From G963674835 sp963674835 (GTDB lineage: Bacteria; Planctomycetota; Planctomycetia; Pirellulales; Thermoguttaceae): 64,000 nt of DNA. Within the stretch, counting starts at the first letter, position 1; each line of letters opens with the position of its first letter. The translations under genes were made by a program, and so were the position numbers. Shown here piece after piece: positions 44,516 through 55,700 of this stretch. The DNA lies in contig CAXXKC010000003.1 in assembly GCA_963674835.2 (NCBI GenBank), forward strand, positions 2,728,001-2,792,000, read 5' to 3'. The notes below the pieces were generated by a model. The model had not been told where the DNA came from. It worked only from the letters and a program-made list of their open reading frames with translations, and searched no databases.

Positions 44516-47175
44516 ATCCTGTCCGAATCGAGCGGCTCATCTTGGTGGGCGTCCTCCTGGTTATCTTCAGCCTCGTCGGCTGTACCCGTGGGTTCTACCG
44601 GCGACAGGCCGATCGCGAGGCCTATTGCCTCGTCGACAGCCACGATAACGATCCGCGTTGGCAGCTTGTCGACTACTCCATCCAGCCGTCGCCCGCCTCG
44701 CGCATGTTTGATCCGGCCGATCCCGATTGCGAGCCGATGCCCCCCGACGACCCCACGGCCCATCGGTACATGCATTGCGTCGACTGCAAGAAAGGCTGGC
44801 CCTGCTGGCGCTGCTACGGCAAGACCCCCTTCGTCACCAATCCCTATTGGCGATCCTACCTGGCGCTGGACAAGAACGGCGACCTCGTGCTCGACCGCCA
44901 GGCGGCCGTCCAGACGGCCCTGCTCAACTCGCGGGAATATCAGCAGCAGCTCGAAAACCTCTACCTTTCGGCGCTCGATGTTTCCGCGCAGCGGTTCCGT
45001 TTCCAGGTGCAGTTCTTCGGCGGAAACACCACCGCCTACTTCCTCTCCAATGATTCCAGTGAGCTAAGCACCTCATCCAGCCTCGAAGCCACAAAACTCC
45101 TGGCAACGGGCGGTCAAATCGCTACCGAATTGGCCAACACGGTCGTGTGGCAGTTCTCCGGCCGCGACACCACGACCAGCACCACCCTCTTGAACTTCAC
45201 GTTCCTGCAGCCTTTCCTCCAAGGCGGTGGTCGCGCCGTCGCTCTCGAAGGGCTCACCACTTCCGAACGGGCCCTGCTGGGAAATGCCCGGCAGATGCAG
45301 CGATACCGCAAGGGATTCTACGCCCAAATCGTCGCCGGACGAAGTCCCGGCCCGGGCCTGAATCCAACGGGACTCTCCGTCGGCAGCCTCACTCCTAGCA
45401 CGTTCTCCAGCGTGGGCGGCTTCCTCGGACTCCTTCGATCTCAAGTTCAGATTCGCAACCAGCGATCCAATGTCTCCGGCCTTCAGACCAGCTTGGACCA
45501 GTTGCAGGCCTTCTACGACGCCGGACGCGTCGGCCGTGTTCAGGTCGATCAAGCACGCCAATCCGTCTACAACGCCCAGAGCACCTTGCTCTCCATCGTC
45601 ACTTCGTATGAAGACAGCCTCGATTCCTACAAGGTCTCGCTCGGTCTGCCCCCCGATCTGAACGTCCGCATCGCCGATCCACTCCTGGATCGCTTCGATC
45701 TGATCACTCCTCCCCTGACCGAAACGCAGGACGCGGTTCTGGAACTGAACCGGCTGGTCGGTGACGAAACTCTTGAGCTCCCCAAAGACTACCTGCAGCA
45801 AGCCTCAGCGCTCGAACAACGCGTCTTGGCCCAAGTGGAACAGGTCAAGACGGATCTGGAAGCCTTGGACAAAGCCCTACCTCAGCGCCGCAAGAATCTT
45901 AACGAGCTAGCCAAACGCGATGAGATTCGCGCCGGCCAAGTGGAGCGCAGCGTTGTCGACGTGGCCGTGCTGGACACGCGAACCGGAAGGGTCCACGAGG
46001 AATTCGCCACCTTGCAGCCCAAGATCCACAAGACCCTCGCGGAAATCCGAGAGTTCGTCGAGCATCCTCCGGCGCTCTCGGAGGTGGCCCCCAAGCCCGC
46101 TCCACTCCCACCCGAAGACGCACCCACTGCCCCGATACCCCCAGGTGAATCGACCGAGCCCACCCCCAACGTTCCCTCCGGCGCCGCCGCCGGATTACCC
46201 CCAGGCCTGCAGCCCCAGCAGGAATCCCAGGACACGGCCTCCGGTCCGCGCGATCGGCTTTCTACGATACTGACCACGCTCGCCGGCGAAATGCGGGCAC
46301 TGTCGCTGGTCCAGGCCGCCGCGCGGCTCGATACCGTAACGCTTATATCGGTCGACCTGTCGCCCGAAAAGGCCCTCGACATCGCCCGCGATAACCGTCT
46401 CGACTGGATGAATGCCCGCGCCGCGCTGGTCGATCAGTGGCGCAAGATCGAAATCACCGCCAACGCCCTACGAAGTGCCCTAAACCTCACCGTCGACGGC
46501 AACGTCACCACGGTCGGCGGCACCAACCCGTTCCAATCGCGAGACACCAACGGCGAACTCGACGTCAGCGTCCAGTTCGATGCCCCGCTCACCCGGCTCA
46601 TCGAACGCAACGCCTACCGAACTACACTGATCGCCTATCAGCGCGCAAGACGCCAATACTACGCCTATGAAGATGTCATCAACCAGGATCTGCGCAGCAC
46701 CCTTCGCTTGCTGCGCCTGGACCAGTTGGACTTCGAGGTCCGCCGCACGGCCGCCTTCAACGCCATCAGCCAGGTCGAGTCGGCCCAGGTCGGACTCGAA
46801 CGTCCACCCAAGCCGGGCGAAACCGGCCAGCTCAGCCCCACCACCGCACGCGACCTGACCGACGCCTTGTCCGGCTTGCTCAGCGCGCAAAACAGCTTCC
46901 TCGGCATCTGGGTCGAGTACGAAGCCGCACGCATGTCTCTCGACTTTGACCTGGGCACCATGCAACTGGACAGCAACGGCATGTGGATCGATCCCGGGCC
47001 GATCACCTCCCAGATCGCCCCGTCCCAATCGCAGCCCGAACCGATCCCGCCCGGCACTGTCAGCCAACTTTCGCCCGAGCCGGCGATCGCGCCCCCTTCG
47101 ATCGAGCCCGCAGCGTTCAGATTGCCGCCGGAGCCGGCCGTCGTCAGCGATCCAGCCAAGGGCGACTCGCACTAG
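44512..47175 (+). CDS. TolC-family outer membrane lipoprotein, enlarged
   Basis: The 887-aa protein begins with a lipoprotein signal (LILVGVLLVIFSLVGCTRG; lipobox LVGC). It holds two TolC-type halves: around residues 100-400 (SSVGGFLGLLRSQVQIRNQR, TSLDQLQAFYDAGRVGRVQV) and around 600-840 (LSPEKALDIARDNRLDWMNA). Between them is a proline- and glutamate-rich linker of roughly 150 residues. Standard TolC proteins are about 450-490 aa. It should form the outer-membrane duct for the adaptor and ABC proteins downstream. Confidence 0.8.
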   Translation: MNPVRIERLILVGVLLVIFSLVGCTRGFYRRQADREAYCLVDSHDNDPRWQLVDYSIQPSPASRMFDPADPDCEPMPPDDPTAHRYMHCVDCKKGWPCWRCYGKTPFVTNPYWRSYLALDKNGDLVLDRQAAVQTALLNSREYQQQLENLYLSALDVSAQRFRFQVQFFGGNTTAYFLSNDSSELSTSSSLEATKLLATGGQIATELANTVVWQFSGRDTTTSTTLLNFTFLQPFLQGGGRAVALEGLTTSERALLGNARQMQRYRKGFYAQIVAGRSPGPGLNPTGLSVGSLTPSTFSSVGGFLGLLRSQVQIRNQRSNVSGLQTSLDQLQAFYDAGRVGRVQVDQARQSVYNAQSTLLSIVTSYEDSLDSYKVSLGLPPDLNVRIADPLLDRFDLITPPLTETQDAVLELNRLVGDETLELPKDYLQQASALEQRVLAQVEQVKTDLEALDKALPQRRKNLNELAKRDEIRAGQVERSVVDVAVLDTRTGRVHEEFATLQPKIHKTLAEIREFVEHPPALSEVAPKPAPLPPEDAPTAPIPPGESTEPTPNVPSGAAAGLPPGLQPQQESQDTASGPRDRLSTILTTLAGEMRALSLVQAAARLDTVTLISVDLSPEKALDIARDNRLDWMNARAALVDQWRKIEITANALRSALNLTVDGNVTTVGGTNPFQSRDTNGELDVSVQFDAPLTRLIERNAYRTTLIAYQRARRQYYAYEDVINQDLRSTLRLLRLDQLDFEVRRTAAFNAISQVESAQVGLERPPKPGETGQLSPTTARDLTDALSGLLSAQNSFLGIWVEYEAARMSLDFDLGTMQLDSNGMWIDPGPITSQIAPSQSQPEPIPPGTVSQLSPEPAIAPPSIEPAAFRLPPEPAVVSDPAKGDSH

Positions 47176-47357
47176 CTCCTCACCCCGGCCGCGAAACGGG
47201 CGAATCCCGTCCCTCTCGCCGAACCTGCGTTTCCCCCGAACTTGTCGGGCATCCGCAGCAAACCTCCCTCGCGCCACCTCCCCGACCAGGCGAGGAACTC
47301 TTGCCGGCGCAAGCACTTCGCGCTCCCCCGAAACCCATCCACCGGGTGGTGCGCGTG

Positions 47358-47386
47358 CTGACAGCCTCACGACATCTGATTACAAT
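47358..47386 (+). promoter_or_regulatory. Promoter of the adaptor-ABC genes
   Basis: CTGACA (47358-47363), 17-bp spacer, TACAAT (47381-47386): 5 of 6 matches in both boxes. The transcript would start near 47393 and reach the ATG at 47468. It lies in the 292-bp gap after the TolC-like gene, so the adaptor and ABC genes may be expressed independently of marR-tolC. Confidence 0.6.
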
Positions 47387-47467
47387 GGAATCGTATCCTG
47401 CCTTCCCCCGACCCCGGCCCGTTGAGCCTTGATCGCCAGCGGGTCGCCAGCCGACGAGGCCCTCGCC

Positions 47468-49264
47468 ATGAATCGCGTTCGCTCGCGCCGCTGCTTTGTG
47501 CATAGTCGAGCTGGCTTTTCCGGGCGGCGTCTGATGATCGCCGTACCGCTCGCGCTGGCCATTCCCGCCCTCGCCTGGACGATGCTGCCGAAGTGGTCTT
47601 GGTCCTCGGCCGAAAGCGGCCCGATGATGGTCACGGTCGAACGCGGCGAGTTCGTCCACGAAGTCGCCGAAAGTGGCGACGTCGAAAGCGCCAGCAATGT
47701 CGAGCTCCGTTGCGAAGTGCAGGCCATGGGCAGTGCCGGCACGACCATCTTGTGGATCATCCCCGAAGGCTCCTACGTCAAGCCCGGCGACAAGCTCGTC
47801 GAACTCGACAAGTCGTCCTTGGAAGACGAGTTGGTCAAGCAGCAGATCGTCTGCGCCAATAGCGAGGCCGTGAGAATCCAGGCGGAGAACGATCTGGCCA
47901 GCGCGCAGATCGCCCTGGAAGAGTACCTCGAAGGCACCTACATCCAGGATCGTACGACGATCGAGAACGAGGGCCTCGTGGCTAAAGAGAACGCCCAGCG
48001 CGCCCGCGACTACGCCCAGTACAGCGAGCGGCTCGCCGCCAGAGGTTTCGTTACCAAGCTTCAGTTGCAGGCCGATCTGTTTGCCGTCCAGAAAGCCGAA
48101 AAAGACCTGAAACTCGCCGAAACCAAGCTCCGGGTGCTCAACGACTACACCAAAAAGAAGACCGAAAAACAACTCCGCTCCACCATCGCCACCTGCGAGG
48201 CCAAACTCGCCTCCGCCGAAAAGAGCCACCTGCTCGATATGCAGAAGCAGAAGCTCATCGAAACCCAAATCGAGAAGTGCATTATCAAGGCACCCGAGGC
48301 GGGCCAGGTCGTCTACGCCAGCCAGGCCGACTCCCGAGGCAACAACCAGATCATCATCGAGGAAGGCGCAACCGTCCGCGAACGCCAGGTGATCATCCGC
48401 CTGCCCGATCCCAAACGCATGCAAGTCAAGGCCAAGATCAACGAAGCCAAGGTATCCCAAGTCGTAGCGGGCATGCCGGCCACGATCCGCGTCAATGCCT
48501 TTCTCGATGTGGAAATGAAGGGAACGGTCAGGAAGGTTAACGAGTATCCCGCACCGTCCGGGTGGTTCAACTCCGGTGTCAAGGAATACGAAACGTACGT
48601 CACCATCGACGACCCTCCACCCGGACTCCGCCCCGGATTGACGGCCGAAGTGAAGATCCGGGTTGCCGACGTTAAGGATGTCCTTCAGGTACCCGTTCAG
48701 GCCGTCTTCGAGCACGGCGGCCAGACCTACTGTGTGGTGCGCGACGGCCAGGACTGGAGAGCCCAGCCGATCGAAGTCGGCCAAAGCAACGACAAATTCC
48801 TCATCATTCGGGAAGGCCTCGAACCGAACCAACAGGTCGTCCTCAACTCGGCCGCGTATCGCGACCGGGTGGCCCTGCCAGATCTGCCCAGCACGCCCGA
48901 GGCTCCCCCAGGCTCGCCTTCCGCGCAGACCGTTGCCCAAACCACAGCCAAACCCGCCGCCGGCGCCCAGGCCAAGTCCAACGGCGCCGCACCAGCAGCG
49001 GCCTCCAGCCAGCAGAGCGACCAAGTATTCCAAGCGCTCGACAAGAACAAAGACGGCAAGATCCAGGCTAGCGAATTGCCGGAAGCCCTGCGGTCCGGTT
49101 TCCCCGCGGCCGATCGAAACCACGATGGCGTTTTGGATCGCAGCGAAGCCCAGGCGGCCATGCGACAAATGCGCAGCCCCCGCGATGGCAATCGACAACG
49201 TGACGGAAACCGGCTGGGTGGCGATCAGCCCAGCGGCAACGACCGACCGGGGAACCGCTCATGA
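47468..49264 (+). CDS. MacA/HlyD-type periplasmic adaptor with EF-hand tail
   Basis: The 598-aa protein has an N-terminal membrane anchor (LMIAVPLALAIPALAWTML), a barrel-sandwich (VTVERGEFVHEVAESGDVES, and APEAGQVVYASQADSRGNNQ), an alpha-hairpin coiled coil, and beta-barrel domains (PDPKRMQVKAKINEAKVSQV). It ends with an alanine-rich linker and two calcium-binding EF-hand loops (DKNKDGKIQASE and DRNHDGVLDRSE, near residues 520-560). EF-hands on this adaptor type are unusual. GAGG lies upstream of 47468. It connects the ABC unit with the TolC-like protein. Confidence 0.85.
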   Translation: MNRVRSRRCFVHSRAGFSGRRLMIAVPLALAIPALAWTMLPKWSWSSAESGPMMVTVERGEFVHEVAESGDVESASNVELRCEVQAMGSAGTTILWIIPEGSYVKPGDKLVELDKSSLEDELVKQQIVCANSEAVRIQAENDLASAQIALEEYLEGTYIQDRTTIENEGLVAKENAQRARDYAQYSERLAARGFVTKLQLQADLFAVQKAEKDLKLAETKLRVLNDYTKKKTEKQLRSTIATCEAKLASAEKSHLLDMQKQKLIETQIEKCIIKAPEAGQVVYASQADSRGNNQIIIEEGATVRERQVIIRLPDPKRMQVKAKINEAKVSQVVAGMPATIRVNAFLDVEMKGTVRKVNEYPAPSGWFNSGVKEYETYVTIDDPPPGLRPGLTAEVKIRVADVKDVLQVPVQAVFEHGGQTYCVVRDGQDWRAQPIEVGQSNDKFLIIREGLEPNQQVVLNSAAYRDRVALPDLPSTPEAPPGSPSAQTVAQTTAKPAAGAQAKSNGAAPAAASSQQSDQVFQALDKNKDGKIQASELPEALRSGFPAADRNHDGVLDRSEAQAAMRQMRSPRDGNRQRDGNRLGGDQPSGNDRPGNRS

Positions 49265-49974
49265 CCCTGGCCGCCTCCGTCCAAAGCGTCACCAAGGAGT
49301 ACGTCCTCGACGGCGAGACCGTCCGCGCACTTCGCGGCGTCAGCCTCGACGTCCCCGAAGGCGACTACGTGGCCGTCATGGGCGCCTCGGGCTCGGGCAA
49401 GAGCACGCTCTTGAACCTACTCGGATGCCTCGACCGACCCAGCGGCGGCACCATCATGCTCGGTGACGACAACGTCAGCCAGCTCGACGATAACAGGCTC
49501 TCCGAAATCCGCGCCTCGCGAATCGGGTTCATCTTTCAGTCCTACAACCTGATCCCCCAACTGACCGTCCTGGAGAACATCCAAGTCCCCCTGTACTACC
49601 AGGGGCGACTCACGGCGCACGAACGGCAGCGGTGTCGTGAGTTGGCCGAGCTCGTCGGGCTTGCTGACCGCCTCAAGCATCGCCCCACGCAGCTCTCCGG
49701 CGGTCAGCAGCAACGTGTGGCCATCGCCAGAAGCCTCGTCAACGATCCCTACTTCATCCTCGCCGACGAACCCACAGGCAACCTCGACTCGTTGACCACC
49801 GAAGAGATCCTCGGACTGCTGGACCAACTCAACCAAGACGGCAAGACGATCATCATGGTCACCCACGAAAATGACGTCGGCGCCCGCTCCAAACGTGTCG
49901 TCCGACTCCGCGACGGCCGCATCCTCTCGGATCGGCGACAAGAACCGACCCACAAGATTCCCGTGGCCGAATAA
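49261..49974 (+). CDS. MacB/LolD-type ABC exporter ATPase
   Basis: The 237-aa ATPase has Walker A (GASGSGKSTLLNLLG), signature (LSGGQQQRVAIARSLV), Walker B (FILADEPTGNLDS) and H-loop (IMVTHEND). It is a stand-alone version of the MacB nucleotide-binding domain. It starts in an ATGA overlap with the adaptor gene and works with the permease at 50018. Confidence 0.92.
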   Translation: MTLAASVQSVTKEYVLDGETVRALRGVSLDVPEGDYVAVMGASGSGKSTLLNLLGCLDRPSGGTIMLGDDNVSQLDDNRLSEIRASRIGFIFQSYNLIPQLTVLENIQVPLYYQGRLTAHERQRCRELAELVGLADRLKHRPTQLSGGQQQRVAIARSLVNDPYFILADEPTGNLDSLTTEEILGLLDQLNQDGKTIIMVTHENDVGARSKRVVRLRDGRILSDRRQEPTHKIPVAE

Positions 49975-50017
49975 CCACCGACCTACCCACGACCCTCGTC
50001 CCCTCGACCTTCGACCC

Positions 50018-51340
50018 ATGTACCTGTTTCTCCGCACCTGGCAGCTCGGCATCAAGAGTCTCTTGCTGCACCCGTTGCGCTCCCTGCTGACGGTGCTGGG
50101 AATCTTCATCGGCGTGGCCAGCGTCATCTGGCTCCTGGCCATCGGCGAGGGAATCAGCCGCAAAGCCCAGGAGCAAATCGAAGGCCTGGGGGCCAACAAT
50201 ATCATCATCCGCTCCGTCAAGCCGCCCAGCGAAGTGACCGAGGGCATTCGCGGTCCGGTCCCTTACGGCATCACTCGCGACGACTTCGCCACCCTCAGCG
50301 AGACCATCCCCACGATCGACCGCGCCCTGCCCATCCGCGAGCTGCGCAGCCGCTTCAGCTATGCAGGCCGACTGGTCGATGGCCGGCTCGTCGGATGCAC
50401 ACCCGAGTACGCCGAGGTTACCAAGCTCCAGGTCGCTCGCGGACGATTCCTCACCGACGCCGACCTGCACGACAAACACAACTTCTGCGTGCTGGCGTCC
50501 GGCACCGCCGAACGGCTCTTTCCCTACGAGGACCCTGTCGGCCGGTCCATCCAGGTCGAGGACGATTTCTATGTCGTCGTCGGCGTGCTCAAGGCCCGTA
50601 TGCCCATGGCCGGCATCGGCGGCTCGTTCGCCGCCCAGGATTTCAACCTCGACGCTTATATCCCCATCAGCACACTCTGGGGCCGCATCGGCGACCGTGT
50701 CATCACGCGCCGCAGCGGCTCCTTCGAGGGCGAGATCGTCCAACTCAGCCAGGCGACGCTGCGCGTCGACACGGTCGCACACGTCATGGAGACCGCCGAC
50801 CTCGTCAAACACACGCTCCAAACGACCCATCGCCTGGAAGACTATGGCGTGACCGTCCCCCTGGAACTGCTCGAACAGGCCCGCACGACACGTCTGATGT
50901 TCATCGTCTTCATGGGCCTCATCGCCGCTATCTCACTCGTCGTCGGCGGCATCGGCATCATGAATATCATGCTCGCCACCGTCACCGAGCGCACCCGCGA
51001 AATCGGTATCCGACGTGCACTCGGCGCCAAACGGCGCGACATCATCCGCCAGTTCCTCGTCGAAACCATTGCCCTGTCGGTCGTCGGCGGCCTGACCGGC
51101 GTCCTGGTCGGTCTAACTTGCGGTCCGGTGACCGTGTTGGCCCGCGGTCTGCTCGAATCCGCAATGCCCGACGTCGTCAATCAACTGCCGGCCGTGATTA
51201 AGACTGTCGAACCGACCGTCGTCCCCTGGTCGATCCCCTTGGCCTTCTTCATCTCGGTCACCATCGGCATCGTCTTCGGCCTCTACCCCGCCATGCGTGC
51301 CGCAGCCATGGACCCCATCGAAGCACTGCGACACGAATAG
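50018..51340 (+). CDS. MacB-type ABC exporter permease
   Basis: The 440-aa permease has a MacB_PCD extracellular domain between TM1 ([20 protein letters not shown]) and a C-terminal FtsX-like three-helix domain ([58 protein letters not shown]). It is the membrane part of a tripartite efflux or lipid/protein-release pump. It follows the ATPase after 43 bases. Confidence 0.92.
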   Translation: MYLFLRTWQLGIKSLLLHPLRSLLTVLGIFIGVASVIWLLAIGEGISRKAQEQIEGLGANNIIIRSVKPPSEVTEGIRGPVPYGITRDDFATLSETIPTIDRALPIRELRSRFSYAGRLVDGRLVGCTPEYAEVTKLQVARGRFLTDADLHDKHNFCVLASGTAERLFPYEDPVGRSIQVEDDFYVVVGVLKARMPMAGIGGSFAAQDFNLDAYIPISTLWGRIGDRVITRRSGSFEGEIVQLSQATLRVDTVAHVMETADLVKHTLQTTHRLEDYGVTVPLELLEQARTTRLMFIVFMGLIAAISLVVGGIGIMNIMLATVTERTREIGIRRALGAKRRDIIRQFLVETIALSVVGGLTGVLVGLTCGPVTVLARGLLESAMPDVVNQLPAVIKTVEPTVVPWSIPLAFFISVTIGIVFGLYPAMRAAAMDPIEALRHE

Positions 51341-51353
51341 GCGATAGCCGGAG

Positions 51354-51383
51354 AACCGGCAGAGATGCCCCCTCTGCCCGGTT
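51354..51383 (+). terminator. Weak hairpin after the efflux genes
   Basis: aaccggcagag and ctctgcccggtt pair with a single bulged base around a 7-nt loop, 14 bases beyond the permease stop. There is no T-run; a terminator function is uncertain. Confidence 0.4.
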
Positions 51384-51410
51384 ACCGTGGCACTTGCGGG
51401 CTCCCTGCCG

Positions 51411-51438
51411 TTGGGGTAGCATTATTGATGCCTATATT
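51411..51438 (+). promoter_or_regulatory. Candidate promoter of the radical SAM gene
   Basis: TTGGGG (51411-51416) and TATATT (51433-51438) are 16 bp apart. The -10 matches at 5 of 6 positions. The transcript would start near 51445, with a leader of about 175 bases to 51621. Confidence 0.4.
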
Positions 51439-51620
51439 GAAAACGGAACAAGGGGTCCAACCCAATCCTGATCTTTCGGCCTCCCGATGGTCGGCCTCGT
51501 TCCAATTCCAATGCAGGACCCAATAGTAGTAACAGTCGCAACGGTTGTTGCCATGTTTCTTTTCGATGGCTCTGTTTTTCGCGCCTTTGCATGTGTGCCC
51601 GCGATGCATTGGGAAGCCCG

Positions 51621-52439
51621 ATGCCCACGACCCACCGGTCCATGTCGCCGGCGTGGTGCGATCGTTCTTGCCATCTCTGTGAACACCGTTGCGGCGTAAT
51701 ACGAAGTCAGGGGCAACAGGGACGCTGCGGCGCCGACCCAATCGCGCGAGTCTATCGCCACCGCGTTGAGTACGGCGAGGAAATTGCTCTGAAACCCTCG
51801 CACATCGTTTATCTTTCCGGGTGCAATTTGCGCTGCGCGTTCTGCATTGCCGAGGAAAACGCCTTCGAGCCCCGGCTAGGACAACCGCTCACCGCGCAAC
51901 TCCTTGCTCAAATCGTAGCGTGGGGCCGGCAGCAGGGAGCCAGAAACCTCCAGTGGGCCGGCGGTGAACCGACCATTCACGTCCCTACCATCCTCGACGC
52001 CATGGCCGGACTCCCGGATCCGCCGCCCGTCGTTTGGAAGTCGAACTTCTACGCCACCACCGAGTCCTTCCGCCTGTTCCGAGGTTTCGTCGACGTCTAC
52101 GTGGCCGATTTCAAGTTCGGCAACGACGCTTGTGCCAAGCGCATCGCGGGCGTCGATCGCTACTTCGCAACCGTTGCCAGGAATCTTCACATTGCGGCCG
52201 AGCAGGGCGATCTGATCGTGCGCCATCTTCTCCTGCCGGGGCATTTCGATTGTTGCTGCCGTCCCATCGTGGATTGGATGCAGTCGCATCTGTCCACCGT
52301 GAAATTCAGCATCCGCGATGGGTACTTGCCTTGTTGGAAGGCCCGCCACGACGCCGAACTGGCGCGACCGCTGGTGCGCGGCTTGGCACGCCGTGCGGCC
52401 GACCTGGCCGATTCACTCGGACTGAAGACCATCTGTTGA
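51621..52439 (+). CDS. Radical SAM protein, PflX-like
   Basis: The 272-aa protein carries the 4Fe-4S radical SAM motif (SGCNLRCAFC, near residue 75) and a preceding cysteine cluster (CDRSCHLCEHRCGVIRSQGQ, then QGRCGA). That matches the PflX group related to pyruvate formate-lyase activating enzymes. The substrate of this group is not established. GGAAG lies 5 bases before the ATG at 51621. It is followed after 12 bases by a small gene that may be its partner. Confidence 0.8.
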   Translation: MPTTHRSMSPAWCDRSCHLCEHRCGVIRSQGQQGRCGADPIARVYRHRVEYGEEIALKPSHIVYLSGCNLRCAFCIAEENAFEPRLGQPLTAQLLAQIVAWGRQQGARNLQWAGGEPTIHVPTILDAMAGLPDPPPVVWKSNFYATTESFRLFRGFVDVYVADFKFGNDACAKRIAGVDRYFATVARNLHIAAEQGDLIVRHLLLPGHFDCCCRPIVDWMQSHLSTVKFSIRDGYLPCWKARHDAELARPLVRGLARRAADLADSLGLKTIC

Positions 52440-52451
52440 AGGAGGACCGGC

Positions 52452-52709
52452 GTGACATCTCAATCGGAACAGCTACAAGAAGAACGTGCCATTAGCGAAA
52501 TCACGCTCCTGCCCGATGGCCGGATCTACGTCTTCGGCATGTCGCAGCAACTACTGGCCGTCTTCCAGCACCTCCACCTGGGCAGTGACACCTTGAAGGA
52601 CCGTTTCGCGCAGGTACAGGCCCCCGAGGCCGATCCGGAGGAGATGCTCACCTTGCAGGCCGACGCATCCGGCAGCAGCAGCGAAGACCATCCCCGTGCA
52701 ATTCTCTAA
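52452..52709 (+). CDS. Small conserved hypothetical protein
   Basis: The 85-aa protein starts with GTG, has a strand-rich middle (ISEITLLPDGRIYVFGMSQQ) and an acidic, serine-rich tail. It follows the radical SAM gene by 12 bases with GGAGG upstream (52440-52444), so it is probably co-transcribed. Function unknown. Its end borders the lower-GC glycoside hydrolase gene. Confidence 0.6.
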   Translation: MTSQSEQLQEERAISEITLLPDGRIYVFGMSQQLLAVFQHLHLGSDTLKDRFAQVQAPEADPEEMLTLQADASGSSSEDHPRAIL

Positions 52710-52731
52710 GAAAGCTCACGGATTCAAGGTA

Positions 52732-55700
52732 ATGGCATTCTCACGACTGCTGCTCCTGACTGCGTACCTTCTCATACATCTAACCACTCAGCCACTTGCG
52801 GGCGAGTCGTGTGTGACGGCCTATCAAGCCGCAGATGGTCGTATCGTCAGGCACAACGGCCCACGGTACTGCAATCGACCGCTGTACTGCCCAGACAGCG
52901 TTGCGTTTGTCATGGCCGGTGATCGGCCGCTGGTACGGCTCATCAAGGAGCCGTTCTTCCGCGGTACGATCATGGTTGCGGTGGTTCGGAACGACAAAGG
53001 CAAATGGCTTGATTCCTGGTCGGATGTGACATCGCAATACCGTGCCGATCAAATGACATGGATTGCTCGCGATTCCGAGTTTCCGGATGTGACAGTAACG
53101 TTCGAGATTGTGCCGCAAGCTGTCGGAGTAGGGCTGGCAGCGAGAATTCACGTGATTGGCTTCCGGTCGGGTGATCAACTGGTGTGGGCCTATGGTGCGG
53201 TGATGCCGCCGCCTGCGCAAGAAGGCCTGTTGGCCAATCTGCTTGACCCTGCGGTGGGACCAAAGGGCAAGGCCGGCGAGATCATCGTACGCGGATTCAT
53301 GCCGAGTGATTGCACGGGCAATGTCGTTGTGATCGACAATCGGCGGTTTTCGATTCAGCCGAACAAGAACGTAGCGTCCGTTGTCAGGGGCACTTGTAGT
53401 GTCTCGACACTGCGGGTTTCCGATGCGGCCAACTGGCAAGATTTCCCGGGTTTGCTCACCGGTGAGGCCAAGCATACGCCGCTTGTTGTGGGTTCCGTTC
53501 CGCTGGAGAATGCCTCGGAGGTGTTTTTAGCGGTTGAGGCCATCGATGGTAGTCAATCCACCGATGCGGCGTCGCTTCAGGATGCGAAGGCCGCCTTTCT
53601 TGCCGGTTCGGAACGGGCAACATCGATCGCCAATCGTGTGACGGTCGATACGCCCGATCAGCGGTTCAATGCGGCTGTGTCGGCAGCAGCCGCGGCCATC
53701 GACGGCATCTATCGCAACGGGCTATTCACACATGGTGCGATGGCGTGGGCAGCAAACTATCCTGGCTGGCGCTCGATGTGCGGGGCCACCGCCTACGGGT
53801 GGCACGATCGAGTCCAGACGTGCGCCCGAATCTACATCGGCACACAAGTTACGGAGTCAGACAAGCGGGCTGCAAAGTCGGACCCAAGGTTGGGTTACTC
53901 CCAGGAAGCCGCCGATTCACGTTTCTACGGACGTGGCCGGATCGCCAAGGACCAAGGATTCTACAATATGCAGTCGCAGTTTTTCGATCAAGCCGTGCGC
54001 GAGTGGCGAGCAACGGGAGATGCGGAATTCGAGAAGCTGCTGCGTCCCGCATTGGAATTGCACCTCGAGTGGGCAAAAGACTGTTTTGATCCCGATGATG
54101 ACGGTGTCTACGAGAGCTACATCAATGTCTGGCCTACCGATTCGCAGTGGTACAACGGCGGCGGATCGGCTGAGGAGACAGCCTATGTCTATTATGGTCA
54201 CCAAGCAGCTCTCGACATGGCCCGACGCGCCGGCGACATCAAGGCAGCCGAGCGACATCAGGCTCAACTTGATAAGATCAAGAAGGGGTTCTTCAAGAGT
54301 CTGTGGATCTCTCGGTTGGGCTATGTGGGGGCATATCGGGAACAAGGCGGTCACGGACGTTTGCACGAGGATTCTTGGCTCTACAGCATCTTCCTGCCAA
54401 TCGATGCCGGACTTCTGAATGCCGGCCAAATGGTGCAGGCGTTGCAGTATACGGAATGGGGACTGGAGCGCCAGAAGATGCCGTTCGGCGGCGAGCAGGT
54501 TTGGACCTCCAACTGGGTGCCGTCGACTTGGTCCGTCCGAGAATTGTGGCCTGCCGACTGCTGGAGCGTTGCCCTGGCCTATTGTCAGGCTGGTTTGCCG
54601 GACGATGCCTGGAAGGTTTTTCAGGGTACCTATTTGGACTGCATGTACAACCGGCAAACGCCCGGTGGAGTGGCCCAGGCGCAAGGAGGCACTGGTTTTG
54701 CCGAGCTTTCGAATATGTTCTGCCGTGCCGTGGTGGAAGGCATCTTTGGCTATGCACCCGACTATCCCAATCGGATTGTACGTGTTGCACCGCAACTGCC
54801 GAGCCATTGGGAGCACGCGCGAATTGAAACGCCGGATGTGCTCCTGGAGTATCGAACGAGTGGAAGCGAGTCCTCTCTTCACGTTCGATTGAATCGTGAA
54901 GCGTCCATGTTGCTTACTTTGCCCACGCCGGTGAAAAACATCATTGACGTGACAGTCAATGGCGAACGATCGACGGATTGGAGAGTATCAGCAGGATATG
55001 GCCGTAGTCTTGTCGATGTGCGGATTCCGTACGGTCGTGAAGCAGCAGTTATCGTTAAACACAGTGACAGACTACCTTGTGAATGTTCAGTGCAATACTC
55101 CGGAAATGTAGGCGCTCCAATCCAATGGAGTCTGCCGGACGGACGTTACACAGCGATAGATGACCCCCAGGGCGTTCTTGTGGAATCGTCCCTTCAAGAT
55201 GGAATGATCGTCGGTAAACTGGCCGATAATCCCGGGCACCACCTGGTCATTGGCCAGGCGGCCATCGGCGATGCGCTGCAGAAGCGACTGATAAAGATCC
55301 ACGTCACGGATCGGAATATGGATGCGGTAGAAGCATCGAAGCGGTTCTTGGAACCGCCGAAGGACGCCAAGTACGAATGCATCGATCTTGCTGGCACGCT
55401 GAACGGGGACATACGCTCGATCTTCAAGCAGCAGTATCTTTCTCCTCGCCCTAATACGTGTTCCGTTCGCATCGGAACGGACGGCTACTCGCCCTGGACC
55501 TTCTATTATTGGGATGCAAAGGCGCCCCAGATCGATCTCGCAAACGCACTGTCGCTCGTTGCCGACGGCAAGTTGACGACAACGCAGGGCGTCCCATTTG
55601 CTTGGCACGGCCTGGATCGCAATATCGCGTTCACTTCTCTGTGGGACAACTGGCCAAAACGAATAACGGTGCCTGTCCGTAAGCGAGGCAATGCAATCTG

